Below are positions 11,548 to 23,008 of a stretch of 64,000 nucleotides of DNA, in pieces. Origin of the DNA: Agaricus subrufescens (Eukaryota; Basidiomycota; Agaricomycetes; Agaricales; Agaricaceae); contig CM057058.1 in NCBI GenBank assembly GCA_029945375.1, forward strand, positions 2,418,001-2,482,000, in the 5' to 3' direction. Numbering within the stretch: the first letter of the stretch is position 1; each line of letters starts with the position of its first letter. The notes below the pieces were generated by a model that had not been told where the DNA came from, ran no database searches, and saw only the letters and a list, made by a program, of their open reading frames with translations. The translations under genes and the position numbers were made by a program.

Positions 11548-13167
11548 ATGGCTTCACGTCAGTCCCAACCGCCAGACATGGCCCAGCAGCCGATGGACGA
11601 CGAGCAATTCAGCGCCCCCGGCGAGGGCGATGAGATCATGGAGGAACCCGAGGAGCAGGAGGACGGTTATTGTACGTCAATCTTTCGCATTGCCTGATCC
11701 ATCGCCCTTGCCTCATTGCAAACGGCTCTTTCCTTCCTCTGACCATCGCGACTGACGATGACTGGCTCTTCAGCATCGTCCACTCCAACATCAACGCTCA
11801 CTTGGATCTGTTGGTTTTGCTCTCTGCCTGGCCACGAGTACTTTTGCGAAGTCACCGAGGACTTTATCGAGGATGACTTCAACTTGACTGGCCTCAACAA
11901 TATGGTGCCCTTCTGGAAAGAGGCTATGGAAATGGTACTGGACGTTGAACCAGGTGTGGGTTTTTTATCTCGTTTTCTTCTATTCCTCTACCCTTTCACG
12001 CGTAATGACCTCCCCACGGCTCTTTCAGATGAAGATAACTCAAAAATTCCGGATGTCTCCATAGTAGAGTCATCTGCAGAAATGCTGTATGGCCTAGTAC
12101 ATCAACGTTTTATCCTCACTCGGGCAGGCCTTCAAGCGATGGCAAGTTGACCGCGATGTTCATATTCTTGCCAGCTGGCTTATGACTCACATAGCTTGAC
12201 AAGTACGATAATAACACATTTGGCGTCTGTCCGCGCGTTTATTGTATGGGCACAAGCGTTGTGCCGTGCGGCCGCTCCGACATTCCGGGACTCGACACTG
12301 TGAAACTGTTTTGTCCGAACTGCAACGACCTTTACGTTCCCCCGAGCAGCCGCTTCCAAGGCGTAGATGGTACGTTGAAGGCATTTTTGAACAATGACAC
12401 AGATCTCCATTTATATTCCAGGGGCATTCTTTGGGACTACATTTCCCCACTTATTTTTCCAGACTTATCGTGAGCTTGCACCTGCACCATTTTGGCGACC
12501 CCCGCTGGTGGGCGAAGGCCAGCCATCTCCACGAAGCTCACAGGGAAGCAACCCTCGAACCTCACCCTTTGTAAACCCAAACACGAACGGTGGCCAGAAG
12601 CGTGCCGCTGGATATGTATATGTACCACGAATTTACGGATTCAAAGTCAGCGAGAGGGCAAAGAGCGGACCGAGAATGCAATGGCTACGTTTGAGGCCTG
12701 AGGATCCGGAAGACTTGGATGCTGTTGATTGGAGGGGGAGATGGATAGACGATGAGGATGATGGGTATGATGATGATTTGGAGGATGTGGTGGACAGGCC
12801 AATGGAAGATTTTGATCCAGTATGTATCTAAAACAGGCCTAGGTGTATTGTTGCTGAGAAGTGCTCCGCTTAGGATGCAATGGACGGAGATGATGATGAT
12901 GAGGAAGAGGAGGAGGAAGAGGAGGAAGCGAGTAGCACTCGAGATCAGGGCCAGCAGAGGAGCCTCGTGTCGCTTTCGCCGGCAGCAAGCTCGGCGCGGA
13001 CGTCGCCTAGCTCGCTCGGAGTGCCGTTCACGCCACAGGAAAAGAGTCCCGTTTCGCCCGGCATGTACACGGCATCGCCGGTGCACTCCAACGACGGCGG
13101 CAACCGACTGCGTGTTGTGCGGCAATGGGTGCCAAGGCACGAGGTCTGGGCAGGGGCGGCCCATTGA
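11548..13167 (+). CDS. CKB1: Casein kinase II regulatory subunit beta
   Basis: The start is MASRQSQPP, followed by an acidic stretch. The intron join at about 11672-11774 gives TPTSTLTWICWFCSLPGHEYFCEV and EDDFNLTGL, the N-terminal signature of CK2 beta. DEDNSKIPDVSIVESSAEML and LYGLVHQRFILTRAGLQAM follow. The zinc-binding part is FGVCPRVYCMG ... DTVKLFCPNCNDLY with four cysteines in place, needed for dimerisation. FPHLFFQTYRELAPAPFW and YVPRIYGFKVSERAK complete the core. The C-terminus is a long acidic and Ser-rich extension, larger than in animals, as in many fungi. The subunit docks and regulates two catalytic alpha subunits. The intron at 12142-12194 uses a GC donor (ATG|GCAAGT). Confidence 0.96.
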
Positions 13168-13332
13168 TTGTGAATCTCCATACATATTATTTCTTTTCTT
13201 CTTGTCAGCCCGGGATAATAGATCCGTTTCGCGAGCCGTGGGAACGCTGAGTCAGCAGCTATCTAGCACACCAGCCACCCAGCCTGTCTCTCAACGCTAT
13301 CTACGACCCCCTCAAGATCTCAAGAAGAAAAA

Positions 13333-13841
13333 ATGGCCCGTAGCAGTGCGTGTTTCGTTGCTCATGATACATGTAGGGGCGCTGATGGCCCTTTGATGTT
13401 GACCCACTACCTGCCCGCCGTGCTCACCTTGCTCAGACCTTCGTTCTGGACTTAACAAGGGCCGCCCAACAACCGCCATTGCTCGGACGCCCAAACCCAG
13501 CCACCGCAAGGGTGTGCAATCAACGAAAACGAAATTCGTGCGGTCTGTCATCCGGGAGGTCGCTGGATTTTCGCCGTACGAGCGTCGGGTGCTGGAGCTG
13601 TTGAGGAACTCAAAGGTGCACTACAATTATTAGGCGTGGGAAATCGGGATGACTGATATGTTTTTTCGTCAGGACAAGAAAGCCAGGAAGCTGACCAAGA
13701 AGAGGGTACGTGACAGTGGCACGGGTAAATAATGTAGTGCTGCCGATTCTGATTTGATCACAGCTCGGTACCCTTCTCCGTTCGAAACACAAGCTGGAAG
13801 AGCTGGGAAATGTGATCCAGGAGAGCAGGAGGGCGCACTAG
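13333..13841 (+). CDS. RPL36: 60S ribosomal protein eL36
   Basis: Four exons (13333-13345, 13437-13615, 13673-13705, 13764-13841) sum to 303 nt, or 100 aa, the normal length. The joined protein starts [19 protein letters not shown] and continues [56 protein letters not shown] and ends [14 protein letters not shown]. The first exon is 13 nt, the usual early intron of ribosomal protein genes. eL36 is a structural protein of the large cytosolic subunit. The gene follows CKB1 by 165 bp, and the hAT-type MITE inserted 102 bp beyond its stop. Confidence 0.97.
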
Positions 13842-13935
13842 AGGGGTGTAAGGATGGGAGGACGGGGCGGGGGTGCCCTGCAGGCTTTGTTCCCACCAGT
13901 GTACTGCGGCTGCGAATATGCGTATATGTTGTGCT

Positions 13936-13943
13936 CTGTAGAT
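13936..13943 (+). repeat. 8-bp target site duplication, left copy
   Basis: The bases CTGTAGAT directly flank the left end of the MITE. The same eight bases flank its right end at 14434-14441. Eight-bp target duplications are typical of hAT transposases. Confidence 0.93.
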
Positions 13944-14433
13944 CAGGGGGCTGGCAGCCGAGCAATTCGCTAAATCAACCCTCCCATCATGGACCATCAA
14001 AATTTCCTAAAGCGGACCTTCTCACGGGGTTGTTGCAGTCCTAGTCACTTCGAGGTAACAGCTAAGTCACATCAACGTCACATCAACTTGGAAACCAGCA
14101 CGACATCGGTCCTCCAGAATCTGTGTTTGCGGTAGAGGCATAATGAGGGGTTTGGAACAGAGAATGTATATTGTGATAACTATTGTGATAAGAAAATAAT
14201 TTCGCCGAGAATATTGCACAGTATTATCTGGGGATTATCAGTACAATCGGGAGCGTCATCGCATTGATGTCATCATCAGCAGTGACTGATGTTTTCCCAG
14301 CGTGATGCTCAGCGTGATTCTCAGCGTGATGATAGAAGTCGCAACAACCCCGTGAGAAGGTCCGCTTTAGGAAATTTTGATGGTCCATGATGGGAGGGTT
14401 GATTTAGCGAATTGCTCGGCTGCCAGCCCCCTG
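13944..14433. mobile_element. Non-autonomous hAT-type MITE
   Basis: The element is 490 bp. Its left arm 13944-14036 and right arm 14341-14433 are perfect inverted repeats of 93 bp, beginning CAGGGGGCTGGCAGCC at each end. Both ends are flanked by the identical 8-bp CTGTAGAT. CAGGG-type termini and an 8-bp duplication are hallmarks of the hAT superfamily. The 304-bp interior has no coding frame, so it must rely on a transposase elsewhere. The interior near the right arm carries three 12-bp-spaced copies of CAGCGTGAT. Identical arms and identical flanks suggest a recent insertion. It sits between RPL36 and the VTT protein gene and may affect the 3' end of one or the promoter of the other. Confidence 0.95.
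14298..14330 (+). repeat. Three copies of CAGCGTGAT inside the MITE
   Basis: The 9-mer CAGCGTGAT starts at 14298, 14310 and 14322, exactly 12 bp apart. Subterminal short repeats of hAT elements are known transposase-binding sites. That role here is inference, since only this end shows a clear array. Confidence 0.8.
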
Positions 14434-14441
14434 CTGTAGAT
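14434..14441 (+). repeat. 8-bp target site duplication, right copy
   Basis: The bases CTGTAGAT follow the right terminus of the MITE and equal the left flank at 13936-13943. Confidence 0.93.
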
Positions 14442-14576
14442 AGCTCCGGGAGAATCGAAGCGAAATGGAAGCGAGGGCCCGAGAGCAGAGTGATGAGTCA
14501 TGCCGCTTACGGAGCTGTTCGAGCGTTACGTCGGCCTGCCGATCGTGGCTGGGATCTCCTTTCTTTTATTCTCTCT

Positions 14577-16042
14577 ATGCAGACCACTTCTCCTCCCCGC
14601 CCTGTCTCTTCCTCTCTCAGCCCCCACCACTCCCTCGGTCGCCGTCGCTCGTCCCCGTCCCTCCTCGGCGCCGACCCTGTCCCGCCCCCCCAGCCAGCGG
14701 CACCACAGCAACTCCCCACCCAGTCAATGATTGTCGCCGTGGTCTCCCGCATCCTCCAATGGCTCCATCTCCAGCCGCAGCACAACTTCTCCTGGTCCAA
14801 TCCCCCTTCTCCTCGGTCAAGCACGGAGAAGCTCGTCCTCCCCCTCTCTGCCTCGTCCCAAAAAACATCCTTCACTGACATCCCTTCGCAAGATTCGCCC
14901 ACGCATCATTTCCCCTCTGTAATGCTCTTCCACTTTTTCGGCTTCCCCTTTACTGATTCAGTTTCAGGTGCATACTCCTATTGTCTTCGTCATATGTCTG
15001 CTGCCTGTATCTACTGCTCTTGTGTTCTACTGCACCTCGACTCTTCCCATTACTCTCGCGTGGCCTAGGACAATCGAGGATGTGGCCCAGCTAGGACGCG
15101 AACTGACCGCATATACTCAGTCGGGCACTTGGCCCTTACTGCATGTGATGGGCGTAATGGCTATCTCAGCTGTCTGGAAACACGCATGGTCTATTCCGGG
15201 AAGCGTCATTTGGGTGCGTATCCCGTCTCGTACGACTACTTTGATTTTCCAGCTGACCATATTTTTTTCATTTAGAACGTGCTGGCTGGAGCGTTGTTTT
15301 CACCTGTCGTTGCAACTCTCTTTCTCACTATGCTTACGACCATTGGCTCCTTATGTGCCACCCTCTTGGCCACACCTCTCGCACCGTTCCTGACATATCT
15401 GTTCCCTCGAGCACTGGACATGACGCGAACGGCTCTACATGGAGAATCTGACAACCCGCAAGATGATTCGACAACGGAAACACACAAAAGCAAGTCGTCT
15501 GCATGGGTTCGTTTGTCAGTTTTGCGACTCGTCGGGGTTGTACCGTGGTCAGGCATTAATATCGCTTGCGGTGTCTGCGGTGTCTCACTCGGTGATTGCG
15601 TTTTGGGCGCTTTCATCGGATGTCTCCCATGGACTGCGGTCACGTGCCAGGTATGTTTCAAAAATTCAAGCCCAGGGTTACCATCTAATTTCTGATGTAG
15701 ATTGGTGACATCCTCCAAACGGTTGTGTCCACTTCCTCCAACTCGACACCCGAGTCGATCTCTTCCATTCTCATGTCTCCTCGCATCATCATCAAGCTCG
15801 CCCTCTTGTCCTTCCTCTCCCTTGCCCCCATTCTTGCTCGCAACCGCCTACGAAAGATGATCCACCCTTCTGTTTTCAAATCGTCACCAGAGGAGGAACA
15901 GTCTCCACGACGAAATTGGGTCCGAGATCTGCGCTCCAAGATCCGCGTGGCCTCGAAGACGCGGTCACGCGACCGTGAACCATCCATGAACCTGAAAGTC
16001 CTCGTTCAAGAAAAGCGTGCACTCGAGGAATTGCCCTCGTAA
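14577..16042 (+). CDS. VTT-domain (TVP38/TMEM64-like) membrane protein
   Basis: The start is MQTTSPPRP, followed by about 100 Ser/Pro-rich cytosolic residues. The intron with donor TCT|GTAATG and acceptor TTTCAG joins HHFPS to VHTPIVFVICLLPVSTALVF, the first membrane helix. The VTT core follows: LLHVMGVMAISAVWKHAWSI, then PGSVIW joined to NVLAGALFSP, with PGS and NVLAG being the re-entrant loop motif, and TTIGSLCATLLATPLAPFL. After an insert comes RLVGVVPWSGINIACGVCGV and GDCVLGAFIGCLPWTAVTC. The tail is basic. Relatives are Golgi or ER proteins; TMEM41/VMP1 scramble lipids, and yeast Tvp38 sits in late-Golgi vesicles. The exact role here is open. The start lies 143 bp after the MITE. Confidence 0.85.
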
Positions 16043-16677
16043 TGCATCGCTCTCAGCTGCCCCGCCTCTTCATCTCGGTCGTGTGCTGCTTGGATATTTC
16101 TATGGTTTCGATGAATTTATCATTTGCTATCCTATTTATCCCATCACATCCGTCATACATTCTGTGCATACGTCCACCTGGATAACTTGCGCGTCCATTT
16201 CCAGGGACGTTTTAATCATACTGCATCCCGCCTTGCTTCTATCCAGTATCCCTCATAATGACCTTTCACGAATATCGGCTGATTAATTGAGCACCTCAAC
16301 TCTGACGCACTTCAAGGCTGTTGTTTACTAACGTTCAGCTCTGTGTTATCATTGACTGGCAGCTTGCGTTTTTTCTTTTCAATGTAATTTGCAGATACGT
16401 GGCTTAGCCTACGTTGATTTGCTTTCTTTCGTTTATAATGTACATGACGAGTATTACTAGTTATCTTTTTTTATAGTTCTCTCACTCTGCTGCCCTACAT
16501 GAATCTTCATGCAGTATATATACCCCCCCAAATATAAAGGAAATAGACACGAATTTTTGCTGCAAGATCATTGTTGTTGAACGCGTCCAATAATAAACGA
16601 GGTATGTTAACGCAAAATCTTAGATATATCTTAGAGTTCCGATAAACAAGCGGGATAGCACAGCAATAAGAAGTTTC
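16043..16677. other. Convergent 3' intergenic region
   Basis: This 635-bp AT-rich stretch lies between convergent stops of the VTT protein gene and the carrier gene. I see no gene or structured repeat in it. Confidence 0.5.
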
Positions 16678-19169
16678 CTATACTCCAAGCCTGAAAACAA
16701 ATAAGATGAATGACGGGTTAACCCGAGGACAAGGCACTTGAAACCACTCACCTCCGTTTGCTATGCTCATAGACTACGTAGGATATCGACACAGCTGGGA
16801 CTACCTAATCAAGGGTCATGTTAGCACTCTATACAATCGGAAACAACCATTAATGAAATAAGCGATCGTCGGTGGTGATCATTGTCTGACTCATTGAGCC
16901 AAGATCACAACAACGAGATAACGCCACCAACAAGAAAGAAAGAAAGAAAAAAGATAGATGTCCCACCTTGGCCAAAGTAGGGAACAGCCCGCGATAGAAT
17001 CCTCTCCAGCCATCCTTCTCCCAAGTCTTTATCATCACATCCCAAACACCTGTATATTTCTGTGGGTGGCCTGATGAACCTGAGGCCTGTAATCTCGTGC
17101 GCACGAGATTGAGAGGGTATACACTAGTTGCACCGACACTGCCTGATATGCTACCAAAGGCTAGAAGAGCCAATACACCAGGCTCTTCTTTACCCGTGGA
17201 CTTCACATAAGCTAATTTGAGGGCTTCAAATGTGCTCATATCGATGGCGGAGTATCTAAACAAAAATGCAGAACGCAGCAGCAATTCAGTTGATGGAGAC
17301 TGATGAGGCAGTGGTGGAACATGCATACGGGAAAACTCCAACTAAACCAATCTAAAGAAGTACAAGTTCATTCATATGACGTGTTTGAAATGTGAAGAGG
17401 GACATGTCAACGTCCGTACTTACCGTCAGACCCCGATAATAGGCACGAACACCTCCCATTGCGTTTACAAGCCGCATGGATTCAAGAAATGATCTCTTCG
17501 CACCGGTATTACTCATCATTTGTGTCTATATCTCGATCAGCTCATGGCCAGACTGTATAGTATGATGACTACAACCTTGAGAGTCTCCAATGGGTAAATG
17601 CCTCGGATATGAGGGTTAAGACCGGCCATCATCATCGAAAGAGGGTAGCTCACTTAATTGACTAGTAATGCCACCAATACCACCGGATAGAAACCGGCTC
17701 ACACTGCTTATTTCCCTCGGGTCATCAACATGATCCCAATACTGTGCAAACGTACGTTTCTGAAACGCAAAACTCAGCACTCGCAGCAATTGCTTAAGAA
17801 GCCGGGAGCGTTAGACTTGCCGCTGATTCATATGTAAAGAACTTGATAGCAGATTCTGGAAAAATCTTCGCCACGGAGAGTCCGTTGCCTGTCCAGAAAG
17901 CCAAGATCCCTCCCTCAGAGTAAATGCGGCTAACTGCACCAGATATTATTCTCGCACCACCCGCCTTGTTTATGGCATCAATAGCTGGTACTCCGCCCAG
18001 ATCAGGGGAACGGGTAATCAAGAAAACTTTCAAACGATCGAACGGCGCTGTACACGTCCGTGAAACTGAGTAAAAGAGTTTGAATTTAGGGGCGACGGGA
18101 AGTATAGGCAATAGACGGACCTGCACCAGCAATCCCACCAGCAAGAAGGAATCGGATAGATGTGTGGCGCTCGAGAAAACTCTGGTGATCCTCTTCTGAA
18201 TCATCGTCATCCAGATACTCCGTTGTTGTATCCGTACTCGATTGTGTTGAATCAGAATGTTGACGAGATGTCGAGGTGGGTAAGTGAGTAGGAGTGGATG
18301 TAGGTTTGTGTAGCATAGAATCTGGTGGCCTGTCTTCAGCACTGAGGCTAACATCGCCTGATTCAGAGTCCATGAGCACGGGAATGAGCTAATCAAATGT
18401 GCCTACTGAAATACTAACCCTCCATCGTTACGCGGGCTGGGCCCCGCCCGTCATCGCCCATGAACCGGGTAACTTCATAATATCTATAAATTTCATCTGG
18501 GGAGGCCCTACGTGGCAAAAGGAGCAAGAAATCTCGGAATTGTGAAAATGTTATATAACGCTGTCGAGGTGACATTGCCAGGGAGGACATGAACTCTGTG
18601 AGGGTTTCCGGAGATAGTTGTATTCCTGACAAAGTAGTGAGGTCAGAACAAGTCGGCTTTGAAGCAGCACTGAAAGACACACCAGCTTTGTTGAGTGCTG
18701 AGCGAAGCTCAGCGGCATCGAGCCAGCCGTTTCTGTCAAGATCCAATTCATGGAAAATCTGCCATAGTTCTTTCAGGACAAAAATAAGGTTCAATCAGGA
18801 GCTGCTCGGAGTGACACAGAATAACCTACCGGTTTCCTTGACCTTTGCGTATCTTTTGAATTCTTCCCAACTGACTCTTTGGGCTTTCACTCTGTCTTTC
18901 GAACCCTTGCAAAGCACCAATAGTTCGTCATCATACATGGCCCGCAGGGTTTCCGCCCTTTCATAGGTTATGCCATTTGGTCCGAGGGGCCTACAATGGA
19001 CGGAACTCGGATGATGGGATCTAGGTTGGGGTAGAGGAGGTAGGCGGTTCCAAAGGGCCCAGAGACGGCGTTCGCGATTCTCTTGCCCTTCGGCGCTCCT
19101 GAAATCTTCGAGCGAGGAGGGTGGCGGGGCACCGGGGGAGTATTTTGGGGGCGGGGTATCCGGAGACAT
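16678..19169 (-). CDS. EF-hand calcium-dependent mitochondrial carrier (SAL1/SCaMC type)
   Basis: The N-terminus (MSPDTPPPKYSPG) leads to a regulatory half with EF hands; the clearest is ELDLDRNGWLDAAELRSALN. The membrane half has three carrier repeats. The first is IRFLLAGGIAGA joined to VSRTCTAPFDRLKVFLITRS. The second ends ETLKTQMMSNTGAKRS and YYRGLT, and the third has SVYPLNLVRTRLQASGS and GWRGFYRGLFPTLAKV. The last exon pair reads VPAVSISYVVYEHSKRR then LGV and stop at 16678. Introns split every repeat. SCaMC/Sal1 carriers exchange ATP-Mg for phosphate across the inner mitochondrial membrane under calcium control. The Px[DE]xx[RK] signatures are visible. Substrate assignment rests on the EF-hand layout. 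Confidence 0.92.
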
Positions 19170-19357
19170 GGCAAATCTAGGAAATGCGGGATGGGAGCGA
19201 GAGAGAGCCCTGCTCTCAGAGTTGCATCTCGTTTGGCTGTCGCGGACGGGCGGAGACCAGGTTCATGTTTGCCTCTGATTGGCCAAGGAACGCTAGGACG
19301 TATGTAATTCCATATAATATGTATTTCTTCCAGAGCTATTCTATGTCTCCGCGCGCC

Positions 19358-20422
19358 CTACCAGCAGCTCCCCCGCAAGACCGCCCGCGACCGTAATCTG
19401 AGCGAAAACATCCACATTCCCACCCTGTCCCACAGGGACCAGTGATGGACGCGCTCATACTCTTCTACTTCAATACAACTCTCCTCCATCTCCTTCTTCA
19501 CCTTGTGGCACATCTTGGGCGCCACAAGTTCCGGCGCTACCAATGTCGTGCCACCGGACCATCCCTCGGATACTCCAAATGAAAAATGACTTCTCTCCGT
19601 CATATATGATGGACTCGTGCCCACTGACTCCGCACGAGCCACTCTCCCTGTCCTCGGTCCACGGACCTGATGTCTTTCCCACCGGCAGGCCTCCTGCGAG
19701 ACACTGCCATCATACGAATTAAAAGGCGAAGCCCGAATACGATCTTGATCTTTGTAGAGTATCTTCGTCGCATATCCCCGGCTATAGCGTTGGCTTTCGG
19801 TTTGCCTTGGTGGCGTCGGGGGGCGATAAGGCTAAAATCAAAGGGAAGGGAATAACTCAGGACACGTTGAATCCACCAAGAACTTTTTTTTCTTACTCAC
19901 CTGGTTCAGAGTATAAGTTTGTCGTCTTCGTTGGCTGCGAGTCCGACGAGTAGACCGTGAAGCACAAGACGCAGATGTTGTTTCAGAATCCGAACAGTTG
20001 TTCAGCGTGCTCAAGGCACCCGTAGACGAGTTGCGCCCCTGGTTTTTTTCGAAGAGTCAGAACTCTCGGGTAACGACAACAAGCCATCGCGTACTTTTGA
20101 CACCTGTTGCGTCGCAGGCACATATCTTGTAGAGTGTTTTTCGGAAGTTGTTTGAGGAATCACAACCCGGGTGCTGTGGTCTACCGCGGGAATCGTGGGC
20201 AGAGGCTTTTCTCTGGTAACGGGGTTTCGAAGCTATTAAAATAAATAAAAGAAAAAGAAAAAAGGTAAGCGCGACGGTCAAAAGTCTGAGTACTATATAA
20301 TAACCTCTTTCTCCGCCTTTTTGAGAAAGGACGGTCGGATACTTCCTGTCGCCGGCGATGTTTGGGGCGAGGGAACGTAAACTGGGGCAGGTTTGCGGTA
20401 GCTCATGTCGCGACGGGGCATG
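19358..20422 (-). CDS. Unknown Ser/Thr/Arg-rich protein, possible frameshift
   Basis: I do not recognise this protein. The likely start is MPRRDMSYRKPAPVYVPSPQ, with ATG at 20422, followed by SIRPSFLKKAEKEV. An intron joins this to LRNPVTREKPLPTIPAVDHS and SLPESSDSSKK. The frame then stops unless it shifts at a 7-A run (20042-20048) or unless a 65-nt intron (donor CAG|GTGTCA, acceptor AACCAG) is removed. Either way reading resumes GRNSSTGALSTLNNCSDSE and SRSTRRTRSQRRRQ. A last intron leads to PYRPPTPPRQTESQ and a C-terminal exon with WSLWDRVGMWMFSLRLRSRA, ending at 19358. It is likely basic and disordered apart from the C-terminal hydrophobic helix. It is transcribed in the same direction as the carrier gene downstream. 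Confidence 0.55.
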
Positions 20423-23008
20423 TTCGACGTTGCGATCTTGCTGTGAATTTCAGAGGCGATTTTCGATGGGCTGGAGTCTGAGGGGCAAGAACGTTGGCGG
20501 GCTCTAACTAGGAGAGTTTTATTCTAGTAACAAAGCTACATTATATGATATGTGCACGTTGCGGCCACGCCTCGTCACAATCTCTATATACTGTTGCCCC
20601 TTCAAGAACATGCCGTGCTGTTGGGGCGGTGGAAGAACGCGCAGCTTCATCCAAAGGGTTCCACAACGTTCTGGTGCTGTCCTTCTCAGAAGCACTGGCA
20701 CCAAGCCACACGCCCGATTGGGACGCAGAATACGGAATGCTAAAGATGTCATACAGGATTTATCACTTCTTCGCATGCGGAATTATCCACTTAAGCGAGG
20801 TAGTGATTCGATGCAATGAGAGCTTTTGGGGCAAGTCGTAGGGAAACTCCCAGGTCAAGATAGTTGGGCCGTCATAATCAGAACGAGTGAGAGACCGTGG
20901 AACACCTTAATGCTGGCCGCCCCTTTCGTCTCGCCGCATCAAATTAAGAGTCCATGAAAGGCCCTTAATGAGCACTCTGGTCACCAGGATTCATCGCGTC
21001 GGCATTTCTCTCATCTATCCAATCCCATTTAATCGATCAACCTCTTGTGTCTATATATGGTAGCCACCGATGATGGCACCCATTTCAATATCTTTACGGT
21101 CAGAGCCCTGCCCCCTCCCTCTGTACGTGAACAATTCAACAACCCGCTGATCAAGGATGTTATTCAATGATCGCAGCTCTGAACTTCTCTCGTGCTTCCA
21201 ATGTCATCTACTGATGGGTTGGGACAACCTGGCCCAAAATAGCGACACGGGGGCAGTTGCTGAATACGCCCTCAAATTAGTTATCAACCTCTTACCGTTG
21301 CTGCTTTGATGCTTCGAATGTACTAGAAGTTGAGGTCATTCCGGCCGATAACGCCATTATCATCAGTGTGAATACAGACCTCGACGTAAAATTTACAACG
21401 CATATCAACGCCAAGGTCAAAGATTTCACCCTCCTACACTTTATCGAGGATCGTATATGCATCTAACCCTCAAAGATGCTGCATGCATTGCCCACGACAC
21501 CTCCCTCCGTTTGATTTCAACGGCAGCTGCCTCGTTTCTTAACCCAGAGAGAGCCTATTCTCAAGTACTCCTTGTGTGTAAGATGAAACCGATCAAGCCA
21601 TTCTCATCCTGCCAATGATACATCTATTTCATGGACCTCATACTGACTTGCCAATACTCAACCTGACTCGTTACCTTCGTGGACTCAACTGAAAGTATGC
21701 AATTAGTCATAAGTAATTCACGGGCTTTTCGATAACCCAGCCTATGAGAAAGACTTCTGTGTCAAGTAATCGAGCAAGGTGTAATATCCGTCGGTTGCAG
21801 GGCCTTCCTTTGACCACCATGTGGACTGGGAATTAATAGACAAGGTCCGACTTTGGGCTTTAAAATCTTAAATTGCTGAGAAATTTTCTTGCTTTTGATA
21901 CAAAGAAAGGTCATACTTGCAGTACCTCTGAAAATTACAACTATCAAGTTGACTTTTTGGGACCCCGATTTAACCACCACACCCCGATATTCATATAGGT
22001 AGCGTATCCCATCCAAGCGCAATAGGGCAAGAGAAAATAAGATGTCCTTGCTTCGGTGGGACCGTCCCACAATTTCTGTGGAAACCAAAAATTGAGTAGA
22101 CCTTCGATAAAACGAGGCGGGGCTTACAGTCATATAGAAGGTCGCCCCAGTTACCAAGAGACTATCCACGAGTGCGAAGGTCGGCTACCCGAAAGAATCA
22201 ATAAATTGCGAAGCACAAAGGGTTAGCTTAAATTCTCACACTCCGTTTCTCGAAGAACAACGTGGTCCATATACAATTCAGCCCCAGCTGGCCATAGTAA
22301 AGAACTAAACCCAGAGACAAATCATCCCTGAATCGCTTAAGTTGGGATTTTAGAAATTAAAGATTATCAGAACGCCACCTATCTGCAGGGACGACTGAAG
22401 AGTCCAGCTCCCTGACGGCGATGTGCGATGCACACCCCATGGCTATAGCACGGTCAAGAAAGTACAAGACGAGAGTGGAAGGTACGTACCAAAATACAGG
22501 CAAAACCAGACTATTGGAAATGCTTGCCGAGGGGGACACCCCGGAGGTCTAGACAGCTTCTGTTAAGGGGGCACAGATCATGGTCATTGATTGAGTCCAC
22601 CAATTCATCCGTTCAACGTACATGATACCAATCGATGCTGACATCTTTCGAAGCGGTGAAACCGCTGAAAAACCCTAGTGTTAGCGGTAAACCTACGGCA
22701 GTGACCGGATGGCGGGGGATCGCGAGTAGGATAGCAGGGATATGAATGCCAGACATTGAGGTAGGATGCAAAGAATCAAGTCTTAAGCGAGTGACATGCG
22801 TAGTTGTATGACATCATAAGTGTAAAGACAAGGGGCTCCGACACTAGATACCACAAGAGCAATACGGGACTGGGGGCAAGATCGTGCTTATGGAGAAACG
22901 GAGAGTACAAAGGTGGAGAGTCGACGAGATGACGAGGTGGGACTTTAGATGAGGTTGTGGCGTAGTGGTCAACATTCTTACTCTGACCATAGGCAAACAA
23001 GAAAAAAG
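20423..23008. other. Gene-poor region, 2.6 kb
   Basis: No frame here has recognisable family motifs. The longest open frames (20545-20841 plus, 21762-22169 minus) look like chance or decayed sequence. The base composition is near neutral and codon use is irregular. A tRNA-like fragment on the plus strand near 22960-22992 is noted separately. The right end should contain sequences upstream of HIS4 and the tRNA. Confidence 0.5.

Noticed and set aside
14507..14902. 131-codon minus frame opposite the VTT gene start
   Set aside because: It mirrors the Ser/Pro-rich N-terminus of the VTT protein and has a Gly/Arg-rich composition.
21762..22169. 135-codon minus frame as a transposase or enzyme remnant
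   Set aside because: No catalytic motif, repeat borders or neighbouring exons; frames of this length occur by chance on both strands of 64 kb.
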